Source of the DNA: Rubrivivax sp.
GTDB taxonomy: Bacteria; Pseudomonadota; Gammaproteobacteria; Burkholderiales; Burkholderiaceae_C
DNA: 43,393 nucleotides
Assembly (NCBI GenBank): GCA_014859905.1
Contig: JACZKT010000002.1
Coordinates: 1 to 43,393, forward strand
Direction: 5' to 3'
The notes below the pieces were generated by a model. The model was not told the origin of the DNA. It saw only the letters and a program-made list of their open reading frames with translations, and made no database searches. Both the position numbers and the translations under genes were made by a program. Below, in pieces: positions 1 through 8,588 of the stretch. Numbering within the stretch: the first letter of the stretch is position 1; every line of letters starts with the position of its first letter.

Positions 1-135
1 ATTGTCGACGATGAGGCCCTTGGCCCACATCTCCACCTACACCGCGCCGACGATCCCAAGCGCCGGGTCGAGCCACGACCAGCCCAGCAGCCTGACCCTG
101 GAGAGCGCGGCAATGGCCGCCATGGACGTCGCTGC
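1..135 (-). pseudogene. Fragment of a cation diffusion facilitator (DmeF-like), cut by the window edge
   Basis: Read on the minus strand, this stretch encodes about 44 residues resembling the region after the fourth transmembrane segment of CDF metal-efflux proteins: AATSMAAIAAL, then GWSWLDPALGIVGAV, a TAG stop, then WAKGLIVD. The order matches the same part of the intact DmeF-type protein at 41955-42932 (LTSVLAIAALL, VWMDPAMGIVGALIV). The similarity stops abruptly near base 135, so the N-terminal part is missing, and there is an in-frame stop. It is a decayed remnant of a metal efflux gene. The rest lies outside the window. Confidence 0.5.
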
Positions 136-175
136 TTTGCTTGATAGGTCGCAGAATCTGGACCGGAGGGCCTCG

Positions 176-486
176 ATGCAAACGCTGCAATTCTGGTTTG
201 GCTACCCGAGCACTTATTCCTACTTGTCAGTCGCCCGCATTGATGCGCTTGCGGCAAAGCGTGGCGTCACCGTGCAGCGGCAGCCGTTCTCGCTTCTGCC
301 GATTTTTGTCGCCCAGGGGCGCGGACGCGGGCCATTTGTCCCTATCCCAACAAGCTGAACTACATGTGGCGAGATCTAGAGAGGCGCGCCAAGTCTCTCG
401 GCAACGAGGATCGGCGTCCTGAACCTTATCCACCGAACACGAGAGTCACCACCCGTGTCGGACTTGTAGCGGCTCGGGAAGGCTGG
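176..486 (+). pseudogene. 2-hydroxychromene-2-carboxylate isomerase-like (DsbA-fold) gene, frameshifted and cut by an IS
   Basis: The ATG at 176 follows a GGAGG ribosome-binding site. The product starts MQTLQFWFGYPSTYSYLSVA, the first strand and helix of the DsbA-fold 2-hydroxychromene-2-carboxylate isomerase family, a glutathione-dependent step in naphthalene-type aromatic degradation. The frame runs to a stop at 358, but the family sequence continues in the next frame from about 345 (PNKLNYMWRDLERRAKSLG, later PPNTRVTTRVGL). One indel near 340-350 therefore breaks it. Similarity ends at about 486, where an IS21-type left end starts. About 100 of the usual 200 or so residues remain, so it is non-functional. 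Confidence 0.7.
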
Positions 487-548
487 TGCCCCTGGTGGCC
501 ACCCAAACTCCCCCACCCATGGCCACCTCAAATTCCCCCACCCTGACC

Positions 549-2109
549 CAATACTGTTCTATTAGACAAGAATCGCTTACGATACCCGGCATGGCAACTC
601 CACGTTGGGAGGCGGCATGGCGCGAACGAAGGCGGTCCTGGGTTCCGGGGCCCGGCTGAGTGACTACCTGTCGGCCAGCTTGCTGGCTCGTGTCGTTTCC
701 GCCGACGTCGTGCATGCGGTGCTCAACGAGCACGGCCGCAATAGCCAGCGCATCCGCAGTTTTCCCGCCGTGGCCGGTGTCTACTACTGCATGGCGCTGA
801 GCCTGTACCCGGAGGCGGCGTACGAGGAGGTCTTCGCCGTCGTCGCGCAGGGGTTGGCGTGGGCCAGTGGTGCGGCCGAGCCGGCGCTGGTGCGCAAGTC
901 CTCCATCAGTACCCTGCGCAGCCGCATCGGATCGGCACCGCTGCGCGAATTGGTCCTGCGCTGCTGCGTGCCCCTGGCCAACATGGCAGACCATCCCGAG
1001 GCGTTCTACGCCGGCCTGAGACTGGTGGCGATCGACGGAAGCTGCTTCGATCTGCCTGACGAGGCGGACAACGCCGAGACCTTTGGCTACCCCGGCAGCC
1101 GCACCAGCCTGGCCGGGCATGCCGGCTATCCGCAGGCACGCTGCGTCGTGCTGGTCGAATGCGCCACGCACGCCGTCCTGGGTGCCAACCTCGGGCCCTT
1201 TCGCGCTGGCGAGTGGTCGCTGTGCACCGACCTGCTGCCTCGGTTGCAGCCAGGCATGCTGTGCATGGCCGACCGGGGATTCAACGGCTTCGAGCAATGG
1301 CGCGACGCAAGGGCCACGGGAGCCGAACTGCTGTGGCGATGCAGCAGCACCCGCAAGCTGCCGGCGCAACAGCTGCTGCCTGACGGCTCCTTCCTCAGTG
1401 TCATTCGACCCACGGGTGTGGGCCGCGCCGAGGCCACCGAGCAGGCCATCACGGTGCGCGTGATCGAATACGCGATGCCCGGCGTCGATGACGGGCAGCC
1501 GCGATACAGGTTGCTGACGACGCTGCTGGATCCGCAACTGGCGCCGGCTATGGAATTGGCGGCGCTGTACCACCAGCGCTGGGAGATCGAGGCCGTCTTC
1601 GATGAGCTCAAGACGCACCTGCGGCAGGGTCGGCGGGTTCTGCGCAGCAAGACGCCCGACCTCGTACGCCAGGAGTTCTACGGCTGGGTGCTGGCGCACT
1701 ATGCCGTGCGCTGGCTGCTGCACCAAGGCGCCACGTGCCACCGAATACCGCATGCAGAGTTGTCCTTCAAGGGACACGTCGAGTTGCTCAGGCGCGCACA
1801 GCCCCACTCCGGGGCCTTTCCCCCCAGAGCGACCCCGACGGCGACGACGTTGGTTCAGTGAGCTGCTCCAAGCCAGTGCGCACACCCGGGCCACCAGGAC
1901 GATCAACCGACGATCGCCGCGCATGGTCAAGCGTCGAAACTCGCAGTACGCGCCTCACGACCGAACCGCTGCAACCCGAGTCCCCATGGACTGCACGCCG
2001 CTTCCGGCCACCGGCCCACCCGTCCGACCCGCACCGCGAACCCCGCGCAAGAAGCTGTGGTCAACGGAGTGCCCTGCAGGTGACTTTCTTTTCTAACAGA
2101 ACAGTATTG
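549..2109 (+). mobile_element. Complete IS4-family insertion sequence with target-site duplication
   Basis: The ends are imperfect inverted repeats of about 25 bp: CAATACTGTTCTATTAGA at 549, and the complement of TCTAACAGAACAGTATTG ending at 2109. The flanks carry the same 10 bp, CACCCTGACC, at 539-548 and 2110-2119, the expected target duplication for this family. It carries one frameshifted DDE transposase. The clean duplication implies insertion into the IS21 leader more recently than the surrounding rearrangements. Confidence 0.88.
617..2096 (+). pseudogene. IS4-family DDE transposase, frameshifted near the C-terminus
   Basis: The ATG at 617 follows a GGGAGG site; TTG 605 would be in frame but lacks a site. 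The product carries an N-terminal IS4 domain, the first catalytic Asp in LVAIDGSCFDLPD, the second in MADRGFNGFEQW, and the YREK-like motif YHQRWEIEAVFDELK with the catalytic Glu. The frame ends at 1861, but the family C-terminus (TRTINRRSPRMVKRRNSQY) continues in another frame to 2096. One indel near 1815-1840 therefore separates the last 80 or so residues. The catalytic core is intact, so residual activity is possible. Confidence 0.82.
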
Positions 2110-2225
2110 CACCCTGACCATGCTTCGATGAGGTGCTGAGCGGGCCGGCGAGGCCGGCTCGTCAGGGCTGAGCAGGACGTTACTTTCCGCCCCTCAATGT
2201 CGAGGGGAAACAAGGAGTGAACGTC

Positions 2226-2800
2226 TTGAAGCCACATCTACAGACAACCGTCTGGACCCTGCTGGAGGCCGGCGCCAGCCAGCGAGAGATACAGCGGGTC
2301 ACGGGGATCGATCGCAAGACGATCCGCGGTTACCAGAAGCGGTTTGCCGCTGCCGCTGCGGTAAATTCCCCCGGGGTGGCCGCCGGAGCGGCGCAGCAAA
2401 TTCCCCCACCCCGGCCACCGGCACCGGCACCGGCACCGGCACTGGTACCGGCAGTGACGCCGACGGCTGTTGCGCCGACGGCATCGGCCCGCGAACCCCA
2501 TCGTGCCTTCATCGAGGCCCAGCTTCGGCTGCGTCGCAACGCCGTGGCCATCTACCAGGACCTGGTAGATCTGCACGGCTACGCCGGCGCCTACAACTCA
2601 GTCAAGCGCTTCGCCAACAAGCTGCGCCACCGCGAGCCCGAGCAGTTCGACCGCCTGGCATTCCTGCCGGGCGAGGAGATGCAGGTCGACTACGGCGAGG
2701 GTGCTCTCACGCGCGTGCCCGGCACCGACCGTTGGCGCAAGCCGCGGCTGTTCGTGGCCACGTTGCGCTACTCGCGGCGCAGCTACCGCTGTGTGGTCTG
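2226..2800 (+). pseudogene. istA: IS21-family transposase IstA, 3' truncated
   Basis: The product opens MKPHLQTTVWTLLEAGASQR with an N-terminal helix-turn-helix (REIQRVTGIDRKTIRGYQKR). A Pro/Ala-rich linker follows, coded by a GGCACC hexamer repeat near 2420-2445, then the start of the DDE core (EEMQVDYGEGA, first catalytic Asp). A TTG start at 2226 fits AAGGAG at 2211-2216 better than the GTG at 2217, which touches that site. Similarity ends at RCVVW near 2800. The open frame runs to 2912 through unrelated DNA. The remaining catalytic residues and istB are missing. Confidence 0.78.
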
Positions 2801-2930
2801 GCGCTCAGATAGTCCGCCAGCCGAGCCCCCGTACCCAGCACTGCCTTGGTTCGTGCCATCGCCTGACGTCGTCGCGATGCCGGCGATTCTGGCAGAACTC
2901 ACTCTAATCTAACAGTATTGTGACCTGACC
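2801..2930. other. Junction DNA with a possible IS4-type terminal remnant
   Basis: About 130 bp between truncated istA and the group II intron fragment. No gene is recognised. At 2907-2920, ATCTAACAGTATTG resembles the right inverted repeat of the IS4-family element at 2085-2109 (TCTAACAGAACAGTATTG) and is followed by TGACCTGACC. It may be the end of a related, otherwise deleted element. Confidence 0.35.
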
Positions 2931-3206
2931 GACCTGAAGACGGGGTGGCAAGAGACCACGGCTGTGGTGGGCAAGTTGAACCGAGCGCTGCGCGGCTGGG
3001 CGAACTACTTCAATGTAGGGACCACCAGCGGCGCCTACCGGGCGCTCGACAACTACACCGCGCCGCGGTTGCGCCGGTGGCTGCGCAGCAAGCACAAGCT
3101 CAGGCGACGACGGGGCGGGAGCTATCCACTCCAGCACCTTTACGGGTACTTCGGGCTCGTACGCTTGACTGCGCGCGGCCGCAGCCAGCCGTGGGCGAAG
3201 GCGTGA
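2931..3206 (+). pseudogene. C-terminal fragment of a group II intron reverse transcriptase/maturase
   Basis: The in-frame translation contains [19 protein letters not shown] and continues to LHLYGYFGL-like sequence ending RSQPWAKA. This is the maturase (domain X/GIIM) end of group II intron-encoded LtrA-type proteins. The reverse transcriptase domain is missing, so only about 90 of 400-500 residues remain. It is followed directly by an intron domain V hairpin, which confirms an intron 3' part. Confidence 0.78.
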
Positions 3207-3218
3207 GGTCTTGTCCGA

Positions 3219-3251
3219 GAGCCGGATGCGGGAAATCTGCATGTCCGGTTC
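3219..3251 (+). ncRNA. Group II intron domain V (3' intron remnant)
   Basis: GAGCCGGATGCG, then GGAAAT, then the complementary arm ending TGTCCGGTTC, has the length and form of domain V, the catalytic hairpin of group II introns. It lies 13 bases after the stop of the maturase fragment, the normal place. The 3' part continues to roughly 3320. The 5' intron domains are absent, so it cannot splice. Confidence 0.72.
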
Positions 3252-3256
3252 GATGA

Positions 3257-3640
3257 GGGGGATGTGGAGACGGAGCTACGGCGAGGTTACTCGGGCACCG
3301 CCAGACGAAAGGGACGGCAACAGACAAACCGGACCTACTGCCACCGCGCCACATTCCTACTCTACCGAGCGCCGGCAGCCATGAGTGGCGGCAATCTGGC
3401 CACCCAACTTGGCTGTCAGCTGTCTGGCGGTGAGTTCGCGTGCCTGGCCGTCGGTGGCCGACCCTGAGCCGACATCCGCTGTCCTGATCTCGCTGCCCTG
3501 AAGCTGCCGGTCGAGTCCGCACTCAGGCACCCGTTTGAGGCCCCGCAACGGAGGGCACACGCCGGTAGGCGGCACACAGGGCGATTGAGGTGCAGCGCGC
3601 GGCCTGAGACCGTGCGGGCTCACCTCACCGGGAGCCCATC
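3257..3640. other. Gene-free stretch: intron 3' tail and IS91-type upstream DNA
   Basis: No coding frame is convincing here. The first 60-80 bases are the post-domain-V tail of the intron. The remainder, with a CACACGCCGGTAGGCGGCAC palindrome-like segment near 3556-3576, is probably the noncoding lead of the IS91-type transposase starting at 3641. No terminator or promoter stands out. Confidence 0.4.
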
Positions 3641-3980
3641 GTGCAAGCCATCGGCCGGCAGCCCCAGCGGGCGCCCGATGGCGCCCCGGTCCAATACGAA
3701 CGCCACCGCCCCGAGCAGACCACGCTGCATCGCCTGGTGCAGCAGCATGCGGCCAGCTTCATCGCCCACACCGAGGCCAGCACGGGCGCCGAGTTGCCTC
3801 GATTCGTCAGAGACGAGTTCGAAGCTTTCCTCGAGTGCGGCATTCTGGCCCCCGGCTTCCTGAGGCTGCGCTGCGGCGAGTGCGGCCACGACAAGCTGCT
3901 GGCCTTCAGCTGCAAGCGGCGCGGTTTCTGCCCCTCATGCGGTGCACGGCGCATGTCGCAGACGGCGGCGCACCTGGTGG
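3641..3980 (+). pseudogene. IS91-family transposase, N-terminal zinc-domain fragment
   Basis: Starting MQAIGRQPQRAPDGAP, the product shows an N-terminal zinc-binding module typical of IS91 transposases: LRCGECGHDKLLAFSCKRRG followed by FCPSCGARRMSQTAAHLVD. Similarity stops at HLVD (about 3980), where a different transposase fragment begins. The HUH catalytic domain is absent, so only about 113 of some 400 residues remain. Confidence 0.75.
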
Positions 3981-3984
3981 ATCG

Positions 3985-4191
3985 ACGCAGGTGTGGTGCG
4001 CCGTGGCCACATACGTGCTCATCGCCATCGTCAGGAAAGAACTTCAACTCGAGGCCTCGATGTACACATGTCTACAGATCTTATCGGTGTCCGTTTTCGA
4101 GAAAACCCAGCTTTCATGCGCCTTTCCAGGCGATGAGTCCACAACCGAACAGTCAGACGACGCTAAGCAGTTGATTTTGTTCGACTTTTAA
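3985..4191 (+). pseudogene. C-terminal fragment of an IS4-family transposase
   Basis: The frame reads TQVWCAVATYVLIAIVRKEL, then LQILSVSVFEKTQL, and ends QLILFDF at a TAA. This is the characteristic C-terminus of a large IS4 transposase group. The 5' part is replaced by the IS91 fragment. Bases after the stop (ACCGGACATTAGTG) look like the right end of such an element, abutting the truncated IS66 element. Confidence 0.72.
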
Positions 4192-5602
4192 CCGGACATT
4201 AGTGATGAGCAGGCCATTGCGATCGGCCGGATCTGGTTCTCGACCCAGTTGTTGTCGATCGGCAGGTCGCCGTCGCCGATGAATCGCACGAGCGCTGCCC
4301 AGCGCTTGAGGCTGTAGTCGATCGCCTTGGCCGTGGCTGAACCGTCCGGCACCTTCTGTCGCTGCTGCGTCAGCCACAGGTGCAGGGCATCGGCGATCCG
4401 TTTGCTCTTCTCCTGCCGGACGGCCTTGCGTTCATCGGGTGCGAGTTGCTTGGCTTCGCGCTCGACCTCATACAGCTGTATGAAGAATTTGAGTGCCTGC
4501 TCGCCGACCTGGCTGCCGTGGTTGGCCCACAGCTCGTGGAACTTGCGCCGCGCATGCGCCATGCAGCGCAGCCGACCTCGGTCACGCCCATCTCGAAGCA
4601 GGCCTTGTAGCCGCTGAAGTCGTCGGTGACGAGTTGGCCCTTCCAGCCGGGCTTGTTCTCGCTGCCGGGCAGCCCCAGGAATTCGCGTACATGCTGCCCA
4701 CCGCGGCTGTCGGCGAAGTCGAAGACGACGGCCTTCATCGGATTGAAGCTCGTCGTGAAATAGCTCCACAGGTAGGCCTTGTGTTGCGTCTTGCCGTGGC
4801 CCGGCTTGAGCATCGCCACTGGCGTCTCGTCGGCGTGCAGCACGGTGTTCTTCAGCATCTCGGCGGTGAGCGCGTCCACCAGCGGCTGCAACTGCACCCC
4901 GCACTCGCCCACCCACTGCGCCAGGGTCGAGCGGGCAATCGCCAGGCCAGCGCGCTCGAAGATGTGTTCCTGGCGGTACAGCGGCAGGTGGTCCAGGTAC
5001 TTGGCCACCAGCACCTGCGCCAGCAAGCCGGTGGTGGGCAGCCCCTTGTCGATGATGTGCGGGGCCACCGGGGCCTGCACCAGCTTCTCACAGCAGGCGC
5101 AGACCCACTTGCCGCGTACGTGGCGCTCCACGGTGAACACGCCCGGCTCGTAGTCCAGCTTCTCGGCCACGTCCTCGCCGATGCGCTTCATCGCCTGTCC
5201 GCAGCCGCAGGTGGTGGTCTCGGGCTCGTGGCGGATCTCGCGCCGGGGCAGGTGCGCAGGCAGCGGCTGTCGCTTGGGGGTCTGCTTGTCCTCGGGCGCC
5301 GGCTTCTTCGGTTGCTGGGCCTCGATCTCCAGGGCCAGCGCCGCCAGGTCGGTGTCGATGGTCTCTTCCAGCAGGCTCTTCTGTTCGGCGTTGTAGGCCT
5401 CGGACGTGGCCGCGAACTTCAGCCGCTTGAGCACCGCCATCTCGTGCGTGAGATTGTCGATGGTCGCCTGCTTGAAGGCGATCTCGGACATGAGCGTGCG
5501 CACCGCCTGGCGCAGTTGCTCCGGATCCAGCGTGTCGATGTGTTCTGCGACGATCACGGATCGTGATCGTGCCGGACCCCGCGCCGATGCGCATCGGCAC
5601 AT
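4188..5602 (-). pseudogene. tnpC: IS66 transposase TnpC, frameshifted and 3' truncated
   Basis: The protein has a coiled-coil-like N-terminus with the TnpC motif LKFAATSEAYNAEQ, a zinc-finger region (CGCGQAMKRIGEDVAEKLDY, later CACCEKL), and DDE core motifs (VLHADETPV; VTDDFSGYKA). Near 4560-4580 the frame shifts: MAHARRKFHELW onwards, including the terminal WVENQIRPIA, is in a second frame ending at 4188. The usual C-terminal 50 or so residues after RPIA are missing. ATG 5602 is taken as a likely start; GTG 5557 is possible. Confidence 0.8.
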
Positions 5603-5633
5603 TCGGCAATTGCGCGATTCGCGCTGACGCGTT

Positions 5634-5966
5634 CTACAGAAGCTTGATGATCCCGGCCTCGCCGATGCGGTGCCACGGCAAGCCAAGTACGAGGGCGTCG
5701 AGCTGCGAACGGGTCAGCGTCAGCGTCGTGCCCGCGTCCTTGGGCCAGACGAATTTGCCGCTGTTCAGTCGACGTGCAGCCAGCCACACGCCGATGCCGT
5801 CGTGCACGAGCACCTTCATGCGGTTGGCACGGCGGTTGGCGAACAGGTAGGCATGGTGCGGGTGTGCCGCGCCGAAGACGTTGACCGCCCGGGCCAGCGC
5901 AGCTTCGGTGCCCGCGCGCATGTCCACAGGCTCGACGGCCAGCCAGACGGCGTCGATGCGGATCAC
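5634..5966 (-). CDS. tnpB: IS66 accessory protein TnpB
   Basis: A 110-residue protein beginning (GTG) IRIDAVWLAVEPVDMRAGTE and containing HAYLFANRRANRMKVLVHDG and WPKDAGTTLTLTRSQLDALV, diagnostic of the IS66 Orf2/TnpB family. The GTG start overlaps the tnpA stop in a GTGA quartet, which implies translational coupling. The ordinary length is conserved. It is an accessory transposition factor whose biochemical role is not well defined. Confidence 0.85.
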   Translation of the reverse strand: MIRIDAVWLAVEPVDMRAGTEAALARAVNVFGAAHPHHAYLFANRRANRMKVLVHDGIGVWLAARRLNSGKFVWPKDAGTTLTLTRSQLDALVLGLPWHRIGEAGIIKLL

Positions 5967-6325
5967 TTCAGGATCTCGCGCGTCCAGGCCGCGAGGTCGG
6001 CGGACGCGGACACGGGCCACGTGATCACCATGGCGGTGGCGCCGCGGCGCAGCTGGATCCGGATGTCGGCTGCCGACGAGGCTGCAGCCACAGGCTCTGC
6101 GGCGAGCGACACGGGCACGAACTCGTTTGTGCATGCGGGAACTGTCGCGCCGGACCCGCGCGCCAGCTGCCGCCAGCGGTGAACGACGTTGGCGTTGATG
6201 CCGTGCGCCATCGCCACCTTGGCCACCGATGCCCCCGGGGCGTCGCACTCGGCCATCACCTGCGCCTTGACCTCGGCGCTGTAGCGCCGCCTCGTTGCGG
6301 GTCTCTCGCTTGCCATCGTGTCCAC
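5963..6325 (-). CDS. tnpA: IS66 accessory protein TnpA
   Basis: A 120-residue protein with a helix-turn-helix of the IS66 TnpA/IS3-like type: RRRYSAEVKAQVMAECDAPG and VAKVAMAHGINANVVHRWRQ. A charged linker and a C-terminal strand-rich part (IRIQLRRGATAMVITWP) follow. It lies directly inside the left terminal repeat and is the first gene of the coupled tnpA-tnpB set. It appears intact. The start could also be the fourth codon (MASERPATRR). Confidence 0.82.
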   Translation of the reverse strand: MDTMASERPATRRRYSAEVKAQVMAECDAPGASVAKVAMAHGINANVVHRWRQLARGSGATVPACTNEFVPVSLAAEPVAAASSAADIRIQLRRGATAMVITWPVSASADLAAWTREILK

Positions 6326-6396
6326 CTATTTCCTACGTGGACACGATCCTCCCTGCCTTCACAGTTGAACTCAAGACGGGTTCGCCGGACGCTTAC

Positions 6397-6626
6397 GCTG
6401 AAGCAGGTACGGGCTGGTTTCGCGGGCAAGGCGGTTGCCGGCGCGCGGTTGGTTCGTCGCCATCGGTAGCAGCTCTGGCCTTCGCGGCAGGTTACGCCGC
6501 TGAATGTGATCGACTGCAGGGTCGCTTCGCTGCCGTTGCGACTACGCCGGCAGCGCCGAGCGGCAGATCGTTGAGGAGCGGGGAGGCACGGCCGGCGACC
6601 GGGGCGGCCGGCGAGCACCAGTTACA
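6397..6626. other. Short gene-free stretch between IS66 and amiR
   Basis: No recognisable coding frame or terminator. It holds the IS66 left flank and the DNA 3' of amiR. Confidence 0.4.
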
Positions 6627-7280
6627 TCAGGCATTGCCTTTCGGCCGGTATGACAACACGCCGTCGGCATGGATGATGGAGCGTGCGATGTCTTCGGTCG
6701 TGATGCGCTTGCTCATCGCCTGCTCGCGGATGATGCGGTAGGCCTCGTCGTCGCTGATACTGCGCGTGCGCACCAGGATCGCCTTCGCCTGGCTGATCTG
6801 GTTCGCGCCATGCAGCTTCTGTTGCAGCCTTGCGACCCGCCGCTGCAACTCGTGCCGCTCCTCATGTGTGTGCTTCGCGATCGCCAGCGCCGACAGGATG
6901 CCGGTCGACCGGAGCGGGCTGGCCAGCACGGACAGCGCGCCCATGCGCATCGCCGCGTCGATGATCGTCGGGTTCTCGTAGCTGATCAACGCGATCAACG
7001 GAATCGCCGACTCGGGCACCATCCAGTTGCATTGATTCGCCGAGTGGTCTGGACGTACGGCGCAGAACACCACGTCGACCGTATCGGGCAGATCGGGCAA
7101 CGGGGGCCACATCGTGATGACCTGGCAGCCGATGCGCTGCAGTTGTTGCGTCAACAACTCGCCGTCGGCATCGCGAGGATGGAAGACAAGGATGCGCAGG
7201 TTGCGCAGATTGCGAAGCAGGCTCGGCGTCGAATGCAATGCCCGGCCGGCGACGGCGCGGTTGTTGCCCTCACTATCCAC
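6627..7280 (-). CDS. amiR: AmiR-type ANTAR transcription antiterminator
   Basis: A 217-residue protein: an N-terminal pseudo-receiver-like domain (LRNLRILVFHPRDADGELL to about residue 130), a coiled-coil helix (HEERHELQRRVARLQQKLHG), and a C-terminal ANTAR domain (ISQAKAILVRTRSISDDEAY, then RIIREQAMSKRITTEDIARS). This matches Pseudomonas AmiR, which binds tandem hairpins in leader RNA and blocks a terminator. The GTG start at 7280 overlaps the 3' end of amiC by 8 bp, as in known amiC-amiR pairs where AmiC silences AmiR until an amide binds. Four candidate RNA targets lie in this window (near 10.6, 20.5, 24.7 and 25.6 kb). The gene appears intact. Confidence 0.88.
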   Translation of the reverse strand: MDSEGNNRAVAGRALHSTPSLLRNLRNLRILVFHPRDADGELLTQQLQRIGCQVITMWPPLPDLPDTVDVVFCAVRPDHSANQCNWMVPESAIPLIALISYENPTIIDAAMRMGALSVLASPLRSTGILSALAIAKHTHEERHELQRRVARLQQKLHGANQISQAKAILVRTRSISDDEAYRIIREQAMSKRITTEDIARSIIHADGVLSYRPKGNA

Positions 7281-8478
7281 TCGCTTCTCCCAGCATCACC
7301 CCGGGCGCGCTCCAGTCGTCGCTGGCGTGATTCACCAAGTAGGGGTCGGGGTCGACCCCGCAGCGCGACTCGGCACACACGACAAACCGACCTTGCCCAT
7401 CGACGCGCCCGATCCGCGGGTAGAGCCGCGTGTGGTGATTGCTCGCGTCGATGCGCACGCGGCCCTGCGGCGCTTCGAATTCAATGCCGAGCAGGTAGGG
7501 CAGCAAACGGTCGATTTCGTCGGACCCCGACTGCAGCATCGCACGCGCGAACAGGTGCACCTGAAAGTAGGCCGCCTCCCAACACATGTTTGGCTCGTCC
7601 TCGGTGCCAAACTGCGCCCGGAAGCGCGTCAGAACATCAGCGTTGCCCTCCCTGTCGATTGTCTGGAAGTACGTGGCGGAGGTGAAATGCCCGGCCGCAA
7701 CTGCGGCGCCCATCTCTGACACTTCGGCCTCGCACGTGGTGAGGCTGGCAATTGGCATGCGCGAGGAGTCGAGGCCGGCGTTGGCATAGGCCTCGTACAG
7801 CAGCCGGGTCCCCGTTCCGACGACGGTGGAGAAGACGAAGTCGGGTTGCTTGGCCTTGATGTCGCGCACGATCGGCGCGAAGTCCGCTTCCGAAGCGTCG
7901 AGCTTGACGTACCTCTCGCCGAGCTTCACGCCACCGGGACGCTCGAGGACGAAGTCGCTCATGATGCGGTTCGACTCGTAGGGATAGATGTAGTCGCTCC
8001 CCACCATGTAGACGCGGGGGCCGAAGTGGCGTGTCATGTAAGCTGCAAGCGGCGCGCTGTTCTGGTTCGGCGCCGCGCCGGTGTAGATCACGTTGCGCGA
8101 GAACTCGAAGCCTTCGTAGAGTGTCGGGTACATCAACAGCCGCTGCCACTTCTCCACGACAGGAATCACCGCCTTGCGGGTGCTCGACATGTAGCAGCCG
8201 AAAATCACGTTGACCTTGTCCTGTTGCACCAGCCTCGCGGCGAGACTGCGGTAGTGATGTGGCACGCATTGCGGGTCGTGATGTATCGCCTGGAGCTCAC
8301 GACCGTCGATGCCACCGGCTTCGTTGATCTCGCGGATTGCGAAGAGGGTCCCCATCAGCTGGGAGCGTTCTACGCGGGAGGTAATGCCGGCGCACGAGAA
8401 GAGAACACCGACTTTGATGGGATCTTTATTGGGCACGACCGTATTGGAGCGAATGAGCGTGGGCGGACGGCGCCGCAA
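7273..8478 (-). CDS. amiC: AmiC-type amide sensor, negative regulator of AmiR
   Basis: A 401-residue periplasmic-binding-protein fold without a signal peptide, as expected for the cytoplasmic sensor AmiC. Typical motifs are IKVGVLFSCAGITSRVERSQ, GTLFAIREINEAGGIDGREL, VNVIFGCYMSSTRKAVIPVV, YPTLYEGFEFSRNVIYTGAA and NMCWEAAYFQVHLFARAM. AmiC binds short aliphatic amides and releases AmiR; the coupling to amiR supports the same role here. A TTG start at 8478 gives the longest form; GTG 8436 (VPNKDPIKVG) is equally plausible because neither has a clear ribosome-binding site. A weak promoter-like pair (TTGAGA, TATTTT) lies about 70 bases upstream on this strand. No ANTAR leader is seen ahead of it. 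Confidence 0.87.
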   Translation of the reverse strand: MRRRPPTLIRSNTVVPNKDPIKVGVLFSCAGITSRVERSQLMGTLFAIREINEAGGIDGRELQAIHHDPQCVPHHYRSLAARLVQQDKVNVIFGCYMSSTRKAVIPVVEKWQRLLMYPTLYEGFEFSRNVIYTGAAPNQNSAPLAAYMTRHFGPRVYMVGSDYIYPYESNRIMSDFVLERPGGVKLGERYVKLDASEADFAPIVRDIKAKQPDFVFSTVVGTGTRLLYEAYANAGLDSSRMPIASLTTCEAEVSEMGAAVAAGHFTSATYFQTIDREGNADVLTRFRAQFGTEDEPNMCWEAAYFQVHLFARAMLQSGSDEIDRLLPYLLGIEFEAPQGRVRIDASNHHTRLYPRIGRVDGQGRFVVCAESRCGVDPDPYLVNHASDDWSAPGVMLGEASG

Positions 8479-8588
8479 GGATGTGTGGCTTGGACTTGTG
8501 CTTCACTGAGAAAATAAGTCTAACCCGTCTTTCTCAATTTCCCTCTGACACCGCTGCTAAGTTGTTGATTTGACTTGTGCGAGGCCCG

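Larger units (their letters stand above)
487..2800 (+). mobile_element. IS21-family element, right part lost, interrupted by an IS4-family element
   Basis: The left end carries two direct repeats of about 23 bp (496-518 and 520-543, each starting TGGCCACC and ending CCCCCACCC), typical of the multiple IstA-binding repeats at IS21-family termini. The istA gene begins at 2226 and is cut near 2800. No istB and no right end follow. An IS4-family element (549-2109) is inserted between the terminal repeats and istA, with a 10-bp target duplication. The exact left base is inferred from where isomerase similarity ends. Confidence 0.7.
4217..6396 (-). mobile_element. IS66-family element lacking one end
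   Basis: The three-gene arrangement tnpA-tnpB-tnpC on the minus strand is the IS66 layout. The terminus upstream of tnpA is visible: reading leftwards from 6396 it starts GTAAGCGTCCGGCGAACCCG, the usual IS66 terminal repeat. The other terminus is missing because tnpC is cut at about 4217 by the IS4-type fragment. The element can no longer move by itself. Confidence 0.8.

Noticed and set aside
446-1930. A 494-codon minus-strand frame opposite the IS4 transposase
   Set aside because: It is the antisense shadow of a recognised transposase in GC-rich DNA; the product is Arg/Gln-rich and matches no family.
2420-2445. GGCACC tandem repeat as a separate repeat element
   Set aside because: It is a short in-frame Pro/Ala-coding linker within istA.
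8479-8588. ANTAR leader for autoregulation of amiC-amiR
   Set aside because: No hairpin pair or terminator is present between the possible promoter and amiC.
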